A stretch of DNA of 64,000 bases from Vandiemenella viatica (lineage: Eukaryota; Arthropoda; Insecta; Orthoptera; Morabidae): positions 11,788,924 to 11,852,923 of the forward strand of contig JARYHS010008074.1 of the NCBI GenBank assembly GCA_031002005.1. Reading direction: 5' to 3'. The position numbers were made by a program, and so were the translations under genes. Shown here piece after piece: positions 21,191 to 31,428 of this stretch; the stretch's first letter is position 1, and the number at the start of each line of letters is the position of its first letter. A model generated the notes under the pieces. The model made no database searches. It was not told the origin of the DNA and saw only the letters and a program-made list of their open reading frames with translations.

Positions 21191-22011
21191 GGGTAATATC
21201 TAGATCGCGATACCGCTGCAACCATTTACCGCCTCGCGATGTAAACACTACCCGATGGAGAGACTATGACGTCATTGTTTCCGTGTGTGACGTGTTCAGT
21301 CTTCGATCGACTTGAGAATACGTTATGCCAAAGAACGTAACCAATAGCAATAATTACGGATGGAGAAAGTCAAAAGAAAATTATTACTTGCACAATTAAT
21401 AATATTATTAAAATATGTACAACATACCAAACTGATAATAATTGATATCGTTCATTAGCGTTGTTAGTAGTCACAATTCCATTGATTTGTATTTGATTCC
21501 ATTGTTCTATATTTCCTCGCGTGGCTGAAATTGCTATTAAAATCATTCATACGAAATAAAATATTAATAAAAACAAGATTCCGTCAATAACTGTTTGCAT
21601 TTAGGTTGAAACTCAGCCTGGACCGTACTAACAGTGATAAATACGATTTGGAAATCGTGTGCGACGGTTACTTTTCACTGTGGTCCAGGCTGCATTAAGA
21701 TGTAAACAGCGATACGTGCGACATAGGTATCCGCAATAAGGTGTTCCATGGTTACGTTTCAGTGTGGTCCAGCCTGGTTCAAAACCTCATCGCAAATTAA
21801 TTTATTCCTGTAGTACTGGTGTTAAATTAACGATTTCTCGATATGGGACGTATTAGTGATGGGCTACTTTCCGTGGAAGACATTTAAAGCTGCGTACGGA
21901 ACGTATACGTCACATTCAGCAAGGTAGTGACGTCATACTCTCTCCATCCTGAAGTGTTTACATCGCGAGGCGGTAAGTGGTTGCAGCGGTATCGCGATCT
22001 AGATATTACCC
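21191..22011. mobile_element. 821-bp DNA transposon with ~90-bp TIRs and 8-bp duplication (copy C)
   Basis: The left end 'gggtaatatctagatcgcga' and its inverse at 21992-22011 continue matching for about 90 bp, including 'ccgcctcgcgatgtaaacac' and 'gacgtca'. The flanking 'gaattgtc' (21183-21190, 22012-22019) is exact. It shares the GGGTA..GATCGCGAT..CC terminus and internal 'cagcctggacc' segments with copies A and B. No protein-coding frame was recognised. An 8-bp duplication fits several superfamilies, so it is left unclassified. Confidence 0.92.
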
Positions 22012-22394
22012 GAATTGTCTGTAGATCAGCAGTATGCGGACTGTTCGGCTCCGTTCATTGCTTAAGTGCACATGATAGTACCCCGCTATCCACGCAGCCT
22101 GCTTAATCATACCTCCTCCACCACATTTTGATGTTTTATATCTCACTCGTTGATGTCTGTGCCAACGAACGTCATTCGTTCCTGCCGTACGAAAGCGTAA
22201 ATCTCCTACAAATTTTCGTCGCATAAATTCTCATTGCGCGTAGCTCTACTAGCAGACCGAATATTATGCGACTAGGCATTAACATGTTTCGGTTACTAGC
22301 AGACGATTTCGTGAACTGTTGCAATTCACGTTCATTTGCGTCGCTTTTTATCTAGGAAGTAACGTTAAAACATGATAAAGAATTGTCAACTGGG

Positions 22395-22556
22395 CATGGG
22401 CGCCGGCAGGATTGCTTCTAGGGGGGGGGTGCACCCGGGATGTAGGGGGGTGCACCAGGGCTGTAATTGGAGCTCCCCACCCCCTATCGGCCCAATTTTC
22501 CGGGCGACAGGGGGGGTGCAAGTGCACCCCCTTGCACCCCCCTCCCGGCGCCCATG
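22395..22556. mobile_element. 162-bp hAT-type MITE, CATGGGCGCC family
   Basis: It starts 'catgggcgccggcagg', ends 'cctcccggcgcccatg', and is flanked by an exact 8-bp 'caactggg' (22387-22394, 22557-22564). The interior is G/C runs with 'gtgcaccc'. A second copy lies in inverse orientation at 63607. Confidence 0.92.
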
Positions 22557-22944
22557 CAACTGGGACTTCTTAAATATAGTGTGGTCGTAAACAAAGAACT
22601 ATGTTGCTCTCCCCAGCTCAAATTCCAAAGTGTAGCCAGAGTACTCGTATATATTGCTACGCGTAGAACATTTATCAAAATTGCAAAGTGCGTGAACAGC
22701 CAGACGCCTACGTCATAACTAGTATGGTTTTGTTCAGCTGTGAAATTGAGTAACTAGTTAACGTTCTCCTGGTGCAGGTGATCTAAATTCATGTTGCCCT
22801 GAGACCTGTTGTCGGTTTGAAATTGATGTCGTGGCCGCATGTTTTGTTTAATTTGGAATGCCGACTAAGGAACTGAACAAAATTAAAGCTTTGCCCGAAG
22901 TGAATGTGTGGTAAGGTTCCCGTCCCCACACGCATGCGAGCCGA

Positions 22945-23000
22945 CCTCGGCAGCGTTGGGGTAGCGTGCCCAGGGGTCGCCGGTTCGAGTCCTGCCGAGG
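22945..23000 (+). repeat. Short tRNA-like hairpin of a SINE head
   Basis: CCTCGGCA at the start pairs exactly with TGCCGAGG at the end. Between them are a D-arm-like 'gcgttggggtagcg' and a T-arm-like 'gccggttcgagtcctgc' containing a B box. At 56 nt it is too short for a tRNA, and the anticodon arm is missing. A related piece lies at about 44925-44965. Confidence 0.5.
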
Positions 23001-23497
23001 GCAAGGATGGTTTTAACTGTTTTGTTCGTCTTGTCGTTCTTACGAAATAGGAGAAATAACGGCACTGATATGAAATCTATACACAGTAAGAGACACATTG
23101 AGCTTGCTGTATGGATAACATGGTCAAACATCAATTTTTTTTTTTTAATCACACAAATTCTAACCGGAGACCCATTAATCAATGATATACGCACATCTGA
23201 TTAAGTAAATAAATCTTCGGGGTGTAAAGAAGTCATTTTTTACTGAACGAATAGTAAATCTAAAATAAAGAAAAAAAATTGACATATCTTAAGCCAAACT
23301 ATTTACAATTTTGAATATTTAGGCCGTATTCCTTAGCTGCTATACTAATAATGGGTTTTCATTATCAATCTATTTTCGTTGATGATTACAGTTATCAGAT
23401 TGGTTTAATGAACCTCTTAATATTTACAATTTTCTAGATTCCGCTCAGAGTGAAGTCGTCTTTCCATTTTTCTGTGTACAGTCATTCTGTCTTGGCT

Positions 23498-23705
23498 TGG
23501 GCACCGAGCGTAGTGGGAGAACGGTAACGCTCTGGCCTCGCATTCGGGAGGACGCGGGTTCGAATCCCCGTCCAGGCATCCAGATTTGGGTTTTCCATAG
23601 TTTCCCCAGATAACTCCAACCGAATATCTGGATTCTTCCTTCAAAAGACCCCCCCCCCCCTCTCACCCGTCCTATCACACCTCTAATGACCCCGACGTCG
23701 ATCCA
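23498..23705 (+). repeat. tRNA-derived SINE, near full length
   Basis: 'gcaccgagcgtagtgggaga', 'ctctggcctcgcattcggga' and 'gcgggttcgaatccccgtcc' give the tRNA-like head with A and B boxes. The body follows ('ccagatttgggttttccata'), and the tail is 'taatgaccccgacgtcgat'. Confidence 0.88.
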
Positions 23706-23843
23706 AAATCAAGTGATTCGGACTTTCAATTAATTTACTTTCGGTCTATGTATCTTTCTCTGCTGCTTCTTTCTCTTTTTAGAGCTAAAGTTCACGTTTA
23801 GAATATTCTTTTTTGGAACTGGTGCTTCCACGAATTTTTCTGT

Positions 23844-24175
23844 CACGAGCCATTTATCTCCCCTCCTATATAACCGATACAGCTAATGAGGTATCATATT
23901 AAATAGTAAGGTCTCCGTCGTGGTAACATTATATTTTAAGAAATTAATTTTTCGTAATTCGAACCTTAAAGGGCAAAAATGTTAATTTCTAAAATGTGTT
24001 TTTTGTGTATCGAGCCATTTATCACCTTAGAAATCTATAAATAAAGTAGGATTATGAAGATCAGTGTCTATACTAAAAATAATTATTCTTTTTTTAATTG
24101 AACCCTTAAAGGGAAAAAGTATCAATGGTTCTTGAACGCATTTTCAGTGCTGCCAGAGACTTGGCTTTGAATATC
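23844..24175. repeat. Diverged ~168-bp tandem repeat, left block
   Basis: 'cacgagccatttatctcc' at 23844 recurs as 'atcgagccatttatcacc' at 24010. The units share 'gaggtatcat', 'aaggtctccg' and 'cttaaagggcaaaaa'. It continues as a larger block from 25618. Confidence 0.75.
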
Positions 24176-24623
24176 CGTAGATGGCCGCTAAAATTTCCGT
24201 ACATTGGGTACAAAACCGCTAACTGAAAGACTGAAACAATAATTATTGGAGATAGAGTCATAGTTAGGAATACTTTGTTTCCAGTTGTTTAAAATTCGAA
24301 ACACAAAACAATAATCTACATTAAAAGTAAGAAATATCTCTGGACAAGGTGTAACTTTCATCACTACTGCTGCTGTGCATACTCTCTCTCTTTTGACCAT
24401 ACATTATATTTAATTCTGGAACAGGAAATGTTAAAAATCCGTGCCAACGAGCGTGTCACCGTGCATAAAGAGCACGCCAATAGTTTTGTATTACGGTCTT
24501 TTAAGATCTATAAACTGTATAATCTAACAAAATATGAGCTTTACTTTATTTCAATCGTTGGTTCACGCGAGCGATTGCAAGGAAACAATTCACAATTATA
24601 GAAAACTGTGTAATGCATTAATA

Positions 24624-25477
24624 CAGGGCGTTCGCCGGAAAACGCTACCCTCCCAGTCTGTTGCCGTCGGCAACTTGCTCGCTCAGTCGTGCCAGCAGTT
24701 TCCGCCACACGGCACCGTGAATCACCGCACTGTTTAACACCTCCGCTGCCCCAACAGTGCAGTGCAGTGACCCTTACATTGTTAAGAACGGTTTCTTTGC
24801 ATTGTAGCTAGTTTGTGACTTCAGTCTCTTATTAATCAGTGTTGTGAATAAACGTTTCTTTGCGGTTTGGCTGGTTTGGGGCTTCATACTCTTATTAATC
24901 TGTACCGTGTTTGAGTGTGAGTAAAATTATGGTACGTTACAGTTTGCAACAAAGAATATTTCTCTACGATACATATGTGAAGAAGAAGTCGTTTAAAAAG
25001 TGTCGCAGTAAATTTCGTCGCGAATTTCCTGGCGCTTTACTGCCAGCTAAATCAACAATTCTGCGTCTGGTTAAAAAAGTAAGAGAAACGGGTTCATTTT
25101 TTAACAAAAAGAGACTGTCGGTCAACCGTATTCTCACAGAGGAGAAAATTGACGATATCGCTTTTCGACTAGAACAGTCACCCAAAAAATCATTAAGTCA
25201 GTTAGGGCAGCGTGTGTCTCGAAATATGTTCAGAAGATGTGAAATGTGCATTACACAAGAGGGTCAACACTTCCAGCATCTTTTATAAGGTAAGCTAATG
25301 AATTACGTCACATTTAAATGCTTACCACACAAGTTTATGAAGTTTATGAAGCGTAATTATTATGAAATAGTCCGCGGCCGACGGTCGAACAATGCCGGAA
25401 ACTGACCGCTCGCTCGCCGGGAGCAGTTTCTTCCTTGTAGCGCTAACAGTGGGTTGCGTTTCCCGGCGAACGCCCTG
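24624..25477 (+). mobile_element. 854-bp mariner-like element with DUF4817-type N-terminal domain
   Basis: The termini CAGGGCGTTCGCCGGAAAAC and (reverse) CAGGGCGTTCGCCGGGAAAC are inverted over about 27 bp, with TA on both sides (24622-24623, 25478-25479). It carries a short transposase N-terminal frame but no catalytic domain. It is therefore a deletion derivative lying between two blocks of a tandem repeat. Confidence 0.88.
24911..25288 (+). CDS. Truncated transposase N-terminus (DUF4817-like HTH)
   Basis: There are 125 codons; an internal Met at 24929 (MVRYSLQQRIFLYDTY) is the likelier start because the domain begins there. The sequence has KSFKKCRSKFRREFPGALLP and KSTILRLVKKVRETGSF, the helix-turn-helix pattern of the DUF4817 domain found at the N-terminus of many insect mariner-like transposases. 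It stops before any DDE domain. It would bind the element ends at most. It lies wholly between the TIRs. Confidence 0.75.
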   Translation: MSVSKIMVRYSLQQRIFLYDTYVKKKSFKKCRSKFRREFPGALLPAKSTILRLVKKVRETGSFFNKKRLSVNRILTEEKIDDIAFRLEQSPKKSLSQLGQRVSRNMFRRCEMCITQEGQHFQHLL

Positions 25478-25617
25478 TACTATACGCTAAAAGTTAAAAA
25501 AAAAAAAAACACAAATATAAGGAAAAATCAAGCAAAAATCCGTAGATATTAAAATATTAACAGAAACTCCGAAATCCTAAATTTTTATAAAAATCCGTAG
25601 AATCTGCAGCACTGCGC

Positions 25618-26370
25618 ATTTTTGTGTCACGAGCCTTTTATCTCCATTAATACATAACCGAGATAGATAAATGAGGTATCATTCTAAAGATTAAGGTCTC
25701 CGCTATGGTCACAAGTTTTATAAATGGAATTTTCTGACTTTAACTCTTAAAGGGCAAAAATATCAGTATTTCTAAAATGCGTTTTTGTGTATCGTGTCAT
25801 TTATCTCCCTTGATAATTAAACAAAATTGATAAACGAGGTATCATTTTAAAGACTGAGCTCTTCTGTTGGTTACACCATATCATAAGAAACGAATTTTTC
25901 AAAATTCGACCCCGGGCAAAAGTATTAATATTTCTACAATGCATTTTTCCGTCACGAGCCATTGATATCTTACCGAAATCGATGAACGGGGTATCGTTTA
26001 AAATATTGTTTCCGCTTTGGAAGAACTTAAATTAAACCCTTAAGGGGCAAAAAGTCACCATTTCTAAAACTTTTTTTTTACCTCGCTTGATATCTAACTG
26101 AAATTGGTAAATGAGGTACTTTAAAGGCCAAGCTGTCTGCTTTGGTCAAACCATATTTTATAAAAGGAATTTTTTGGAATTTGACTCTTAAAAGGAAAAA
26201 ATATCTATTATTTCTACAACATGTTTCTTTATTTTTATTACGAGCCATTTATCTCCTTCGATACCTAACCGAAATCGATAAATGACGTACCATTTTAGAG
26301 ATTAAGGTCTCCAATTAAGTAAAATCATAAATTAATAAAGAATTTTTTGGAATTTGATGCTTAAAGTGGT
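25618..26370. repeat. Diverged ~168-bp tandem repeat, right block
   Basis: Starts at about 25627, 25793, 25962, 26085 and 26250 all read '(tca)cgagcc.ttatctcc..taaccgaaat.gataaatgaggta'. Each is followed by 'aaggtctccgc' and 'aaagggcaaaaa'. About five units are present, with 20-30% divergence by eye, so this is an old array. Confidence 0.8.
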
Positions 26371-26848
26371 CACGTGTATCAAACAGTTCAGAGCCAAGTC
26401 CTCAGATTGCAGCAGCAGTATCGCTGAGATGTTAATAAACTGTTTTTTTATACAATAAGTAGCTTTTCGGATATTATTTTATGTTACGGAAACATTTTTG
26501 ATTTGCTATACAATTCCAGTGTGAACATTTCATTCGCACAGCAGCACATATCACAAAGATGTTGATATGCTGTTTGCATTTTGTTCAGGTTGGTTGTATT
26601 GTTAGGGTCGATGACAGGTTGTTGTACATTGTGTTTTAAATTTTCCTAACTGTTTCGTAATATGTTTTGTTGTGTACCTATTACACTAAACAAGTATTTG
26701 CTACAAAGTGCGGTTCTACTTTTCATTATATAACAATACCTCACTATTCATTGTATTTTACTAGCAAAATTTTCGCACGGTTCGTCTATTAACTTACTGC
26801 GTAACAATTTTTTTTTTTTAATTTAAATTAACGCTTGTAATGTTACAG
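26371..26848. other. AT-rich spacer
   Basis: Nothing recognised. It ends in a poly-T tract and an AG that could serve as a splice acceptor for the next feature. Confidence 0.35.
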
Positions 26849-27036
26849 GAATTTTTCTATCGATGTTGAGAATTGTGGCTCATGAATTTTGCGATGCAGC
26901 GTTTGAATGGCGAAGTTTAGCGTTACGGCTGGAAAGACGTGACGAGAAGGCAAATGCTGAGCACTTGAGATCGCGCCTCAACCTTCATAGCGATCCTGGA
27001 TTGGATCCTTGTCGCGAGGAACCAGTGTTACTTTAA
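26849..27036 (+). CDS. Candidate terminal coding exon, unknown protein
   Basis: An acceptor-like 'tgtaatgttacag' is followed by 62 codons without a stop, ending TAA at 27034-27036. An internal ATG at 26863 gives 57 residues. The sequence has CDAAFEWRSLALRLERRDEK and AEHLRSRL, a charged, helix-prone composition. GC content is near 50% in otherwise AT-rich DNA. The acceptor phase (2 nt) would fit the phase-1 donor at 16646, but the residues are not membrane-like, so a link to that gene is unsupported. No family was recognised. Confidence 0.33.
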
Positions 27037-29800
27037 TCGCGGCCAGCAGTTAATTTGTTCTTCGGCGATTAGTCAAATTTTGTTTGCGGATTTTTATCCT
27101 TAATCAATTAGTTCAGTGATTCGTCCGTAGCTCGTTGTTTATTTCATTCGCCATTTTTCTTCTATTTTTCTCGTTAATATTTTACTATTAATTTTAAAAT
27201 TTTATCTTGACTGTGCAGTAATGGATTAAAAGAATGGGTGGGATAAAGAAAAATAGCTAAACTGGGTACACATACACAAGTGTCACCAAACTCAAATAGA
27301 TGTTATAAATCGAATTTCTGATAGTATTTGGCAAGTCAAGCGAACTGTTCGTGATTCACATTCCTTTCTTTGGTACGTAAAAAGAGAAAATAGAGATCTA
27401 GGAACGATCGTGCAAAGGATATTAGTTTATGCAGCACAGAGGAAAATAGTAGAAGCATACCAGGACTAGCGGAAAAGTCCTCCAGTGTGAAAATTGTATG
27501 GAAGATTACTGAAATGTTTGTAAAGTAAGAAACGGGAAAACGTGTGTTGGAACAGTATAGCAGCATGATAGCAGATTGCAGAAGGAATTGGAAATGTTAA
27601 CCGGAGCAGTCAAGAGAGAAATTACAACAGGAAGGACACAGCGGAGGCATGAATAAATACATGGAATTGCGTAGAACGGCCACAGCTAGTGTAATTTTTT
27701 CTTGTTACAAATATCGATGGTGGAAGGTCAGAATATTAACTTAAAATTTAAGAAAATTAAAGAACGGCGTGGAAAAGGTTTGTAACAAATTTGAAATGAA
27801 TATCCTATTTTCCAGAAGTGCTTACTGCGTTCAGTGAGACAAACCAATGTCGTACAGTTAACTGTTTAGGTTTTGTGTTCGTTGCTTGTAGGCTTGAAGC
27901 TGGCAGCTGACAGTTTGTCCCGTTTGCTGTGTTGCTGGCTGTCGGCTCTGGGGCTGCTTATCGCGCCGCTGATTTGGCCTGATTAATTAACTCATCGCCA
28001 CGCATTTATTGAGCCACTCTACGCGTATCTAGACTGAGACTTCACAATTTTTCTGCACGATTTTCACTGCTTATGGCAAGAGATTAATCCGAAGTAATAA
28101 ATTTTTTTTTGCAGGTTTCGTCTTGCTTGAGACTGAACTGATTCTCAAGTTTCGTTTGAGGCTGTTTTAATATCTTTTCGTTAGTAACGTGGGCCTTAGT
28201 CACTTGCATAACAATTGTCCCAAGGTTCTAGTAACCTGTTAAATAGTTCTGAGCTCGCCTCAAGAATACCTGCACCACAAGGAAACTAAATATTCCTAAA
28301 CACTTGTTTGCATAGGAATTTCACATACGCCCAGGTCGTCACACACTTCTTTCGAGATGTGCGCGTTTTGAATTGCAAGATTTCCTTAACGTCACTGGTT
28401 TCGACACGACGATGTTGCAGAATAAACTTAGTTTTGCCAACAAAAATATGTCAAATTAATACGAATGTTGGGAGTGTTGTCACGTATGCTAGCAAAAATT
28501 TCCGTTGCTACAAAAAAAGAAAGCCAGATGCAACGAACAAGTAAGAACGAAGAAACAACGCAATTGAAGACTTAGCATCTGATGTGCCGTGGCAATTTTA
28601 ATAGCAAAGACTGTATATGATATTTATGTAGATCTAAGATCAGACTACCAGAAACGAAGGCTGAGCGATAGATGTAACATTAGAGACTTAAATACGCTAT
28701 CCGTCTGTGACCGTTAAGTTTCCAAGAAAGGAGCCCGTGTCCTTCCTAATGGGGGTGTAACATTTCCTTCTCTCTTTCCAGACTTTAGGATTATAATCTT
28801 AGTGTAGACTACTGGAGTAAATTGGAGAATTTGCTTGTTGCATTGCACTGAATTGCAGCAAGATCGAAATGGAAACTGCGCTCTGACACAATCGGTTGGT
28901 GTGATTTAAAACGGACAACATAGATGTTTCGGAACGACTTCGTATGGGCTATGGAAGATACGCGTGCACTGATTAGATATTTGACGCCTGGTCCAAATTG
29001 GTGAACCCGCGTGGCTTTTTAACGATCGGTGTGCCTGCTCAGTCGGTATAGACAACTACCTTTGACATTTTCAAGGGAGGTTTTCTTAGTTTATACCTGC
29101 GTTCCGCTGGTCCTGCTCTTTATATTATTTCCATTTGCATTTTACCAAGCAGCTAGACTAAATGGGCCGCTTTCTTCACTAAAGACCATGTTGTTGAGGA
29201 AGTAATACTAATTATGTAAATTAATCACCATGAATGGAGCAGCAACTAAATCAGGGAACAAGTTAGTCTGATCATCTGAACCTAATATATCAATACTGCA
29301 AGGAGATATATACATTTGAAAATATATTACTAATCCTGCTTATTGAACTGAGTACTTTGACTGTCCAACTTGGGTTACGAAACCTCGTTATGTCTTGAAA
29401 TGTCCAGATGGCCAGTCGAACGGTCCGTGTATGTACTGTTTGTTTAAAAAACCTGGACGGCTGCCGCGGAGACCCCAGCGCTTCACAGTAAATAAATCTT
29501 ACTTTGTGCTTTGACGCTTTCAGTTTCAAAATATCAGTTTCTCCAAATTTAGTTTTATCGATCTGAAAAGTGTCGTCAGATGTCCGTACTTGGTTCATGT
29601 CACACACCAGTATAATCTGGCAGGCCACTCACAGATACTTGCATCCCTTCCCCGCATCGTTGGCCGATATACCTACAAAAAAATTTAATTTTCGTATGTT
29701 TGCACAGATCAAGCAAAAACCAGCCATTTCAACGAAATTATTCAATAGTGATAGCTTATGTCACGCTATTGATATGAGATTGAAAGCTTTCACGGCGTAT
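27037..29800. other. 2.8-kb stretch without recognised features
   Basis: AT-rich unique-looking sequence. Short frames at 27336-27566, 28308-28544 and 29290-29628 lack codon bias, starts with context, or recognised similarity. Confidence 0.4.
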
Positions 29801-29859
29801 CGATGAAATGTAGTCTTCACGGGTTTTCCGCCGTATGTTGTTGAAATGCGACAACGAGC

Positions 29860-29890
29860 TTTCGGCGGCTGACTCTGCCACCATCTTCAG
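29860..29890 (-). ncRNA. Hammerhead-ribozyme-like core, minus-strand arm
   Basis: CTGAAGA (29890-29884), a 6-bp stem GGTGGC/GCCGCC with a 7-nt loop, then GAAA (29863-29860). This matches the CUGANGA-stem II-GAAA hammerhead core. A short AGC..GCT stem III could close further out at about 29780, giving a CUU triplet. Cleavage competence is not shown. Confidence 0.45.
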
Positions 29891-29991
29891 GTTGAAAGTT
29901 GTGTTGGGAGGGGAGAGGCCAGACCTTATAAGGGCGCGCGGAGGCCAGACATCGCCAGTGCAGCGCTGGTTCTCCCTGCACAACATTCAAC

Positions 29992-30022
29992 CTGAAGATG
30001 GTGGCAGAGTCAGCCGCCGAAA
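29992..30022 (+). ncRNA. Hammerhead-ribozyme-like core, plus-strand arm
   Basis: CTGAAGA at 29992-29998, GGTGGC 30000-30005 pairing with GCCGCC 30013-30018, then GAAA 30019-30022. It is identical to the minus-strand arm. A matching stem III partner was not found downstream. Confidence 0.42.
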
Positions 30023-30082
30023 GCTCGTTGTCGCATTTCAACAACATACGGCGGAAAACCCGTGAAGACTACATTTCACGCT

Positions 30083-30610
30083 GGTGATAGTTTGTATTGT
30101 GTATGGATGTGACGTTACTGCGCTGAGAAATTAAAAAAAAATATCCGCCAAGTTAATTTTTCCGTAATTGAATCTATTGATGTAACATTGTCTCGCACAA
30201 GTCCTTTATACTAGACGAAGGTGCGTTTAAATCTTTGTAATTCAGTTATGGATATATTCAATTAAATCTTACACACGCAACGCGGCAAGACACTAACTTC
30301 AAATATTACTTGCAAGGAAGCTATGTGAACAATGCTGATGTGTGCCTGTGGATCATCCAGAACAACAAAGTCTTACTGATTAGTGTCATTTTCTAGGTGT
30401 GGTAGGAATGAATGATGTTTAGAATATAAATTTAGGACAGGAGATACAACAAATGGAAAAAAGAGGGCTGCTTCTGTTTTTCTACAGTCCGCCAGACCCT
30501 ACTCGGTACAACACTATGGACCACATGCTCAACGTTGTTGGATTAACGGCCTCAGCCGATTATCACGTTCCCTCCTATTTCTCACGTACTATAAGTCAGC
30601 GATCCTTCTG
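30083..30610. other. Unannotated spacer
   Basis: Nothing recognised. Confidence 0.35.
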
Positions 30611-31428
30611 TATACAGGGTGTTACAAAAAGGTACGGCCAAACTTTCAGGAAACATTCCTCACACACAAACGAAGAAAATGTTATGTGGACATGTGTCCG
30701 GAAACGCTTACTTTCCATGTTAGAGCTCATTTTATTACTTCTCTTCAAATCACATTAAACATGGAATGGAAACACACAGCAACAGAACGTACCAGCGTGA
30801 CTTCAAACACTTTGTTACAGGAAATGTTCAAAATGTCCTCCGTTAGCGAGGGTACATGCATCCACCCTCCGTCGCATGCAGGGCCGCCGTAAGCGGGCGT
30901 GCAATGCGTGCACCGCACGCGGGCGGCACATCGAGGGGGGGCGGCAAAACGAGTGATCGACAGTCGCCGGCCCGCGATAGTTACCACTCGATTGTCGCCG
31001 CGACGAAATTGCGGCGTATTACGTAGCCGGCGACCTTTTTTTCTTTTTTTTTTAGCTCAACAGCTGCTTCGGGCGGCCGGCGATACTTGGAATGGTAACA
31101 ATGGGGGCGGCAAATAATGTTCAAAGGGGCGGCAATCTCACAGTTTTTTGACCCGGTTCGGAAATTTCCTAAATCCACCACTGGCTGTAGTTAGATAGGG
31201 GCGGCATAATCGGGCGCTGAAACAGCTAGCGGCCTGGTCGCATGGAATCCCTGATGCGCTGATGCAGCCCTGGAGAATGGCGTATTGTATCACAGCTGTC
31301 CACAATATGAGCTCTAACATGGAAAGTAAGCGTTTCCGGACACATGTCCACATAACATATTTTCTTTGTTTGTGTGTGAGGAATGTTTCCTGAAAGTTTG
31401 GCCACACCTTTTTGTAACACCCTGTATA
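30611..31428. mobile_element. Tc1/mariner-type element with ~120-bp TIRs, interrupted by a hAT MITE
   Basis: TATACAGGGTGTTAC at the left end is exactly inverted at 31414-31428, and similarity continues about 120 bp (30611-30731 against 31308-31428, including 'catgtgtccggaaacgctta'). TA duplication is implied. The interior plus strand reads FKMSSVSEG and HPPSH before the MITE and IPDALMQPWRMAYCITAVHN after it, remains of a transposase-like frame. Without the MITE the element is about 450 bp. Confidence 0.85.
30879..31236. mobile_element. 358-bp hAT-type MITE nested in the mariner-type element
   Basis: It starts CAGGGCCGCC and ends TAGCGGCCTG, with an exact 8-bp duplication 'gtcgcatg' (30871-30878, 31237-31244). 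The interior is rich in 'gggcggca'. Its removal restores a continuous reading frame in the host element, which confirms the boundaries. Confidence 0.88.

Larger units (their letters stand above)
29803..30082. mobile_element. Palindromic Penelope-terminus-like repeat
   Basis: The left arm 29806-29905 ('gaaatgtagtcttcacgggt' inward) is the near-perfect inverse of the right arm 29982-30079. The arms are about 95 bp, with an ~80-bp spacer. Each arm holds CTGAAGATGGTGGCAGAGTC and GCCGCCGAAAGCTCG, resembling the hammerhead-bearing ends of Penelope-like elements. It looks like two element termini joined tail to tail. No long target duplication was identified. Confidence 0.65.

Noticed and set aside
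29290..29628. 112-codon minus-strand frame with a GxPRQPSRFF-like region.
   Set aside because: No domain, splice context or similarity recognised.
29756..30065. Similar open frames on both strands over the palindrome.
   Set aside because: They are the two arms of the inverted repeat read twice, with no independent coding support.
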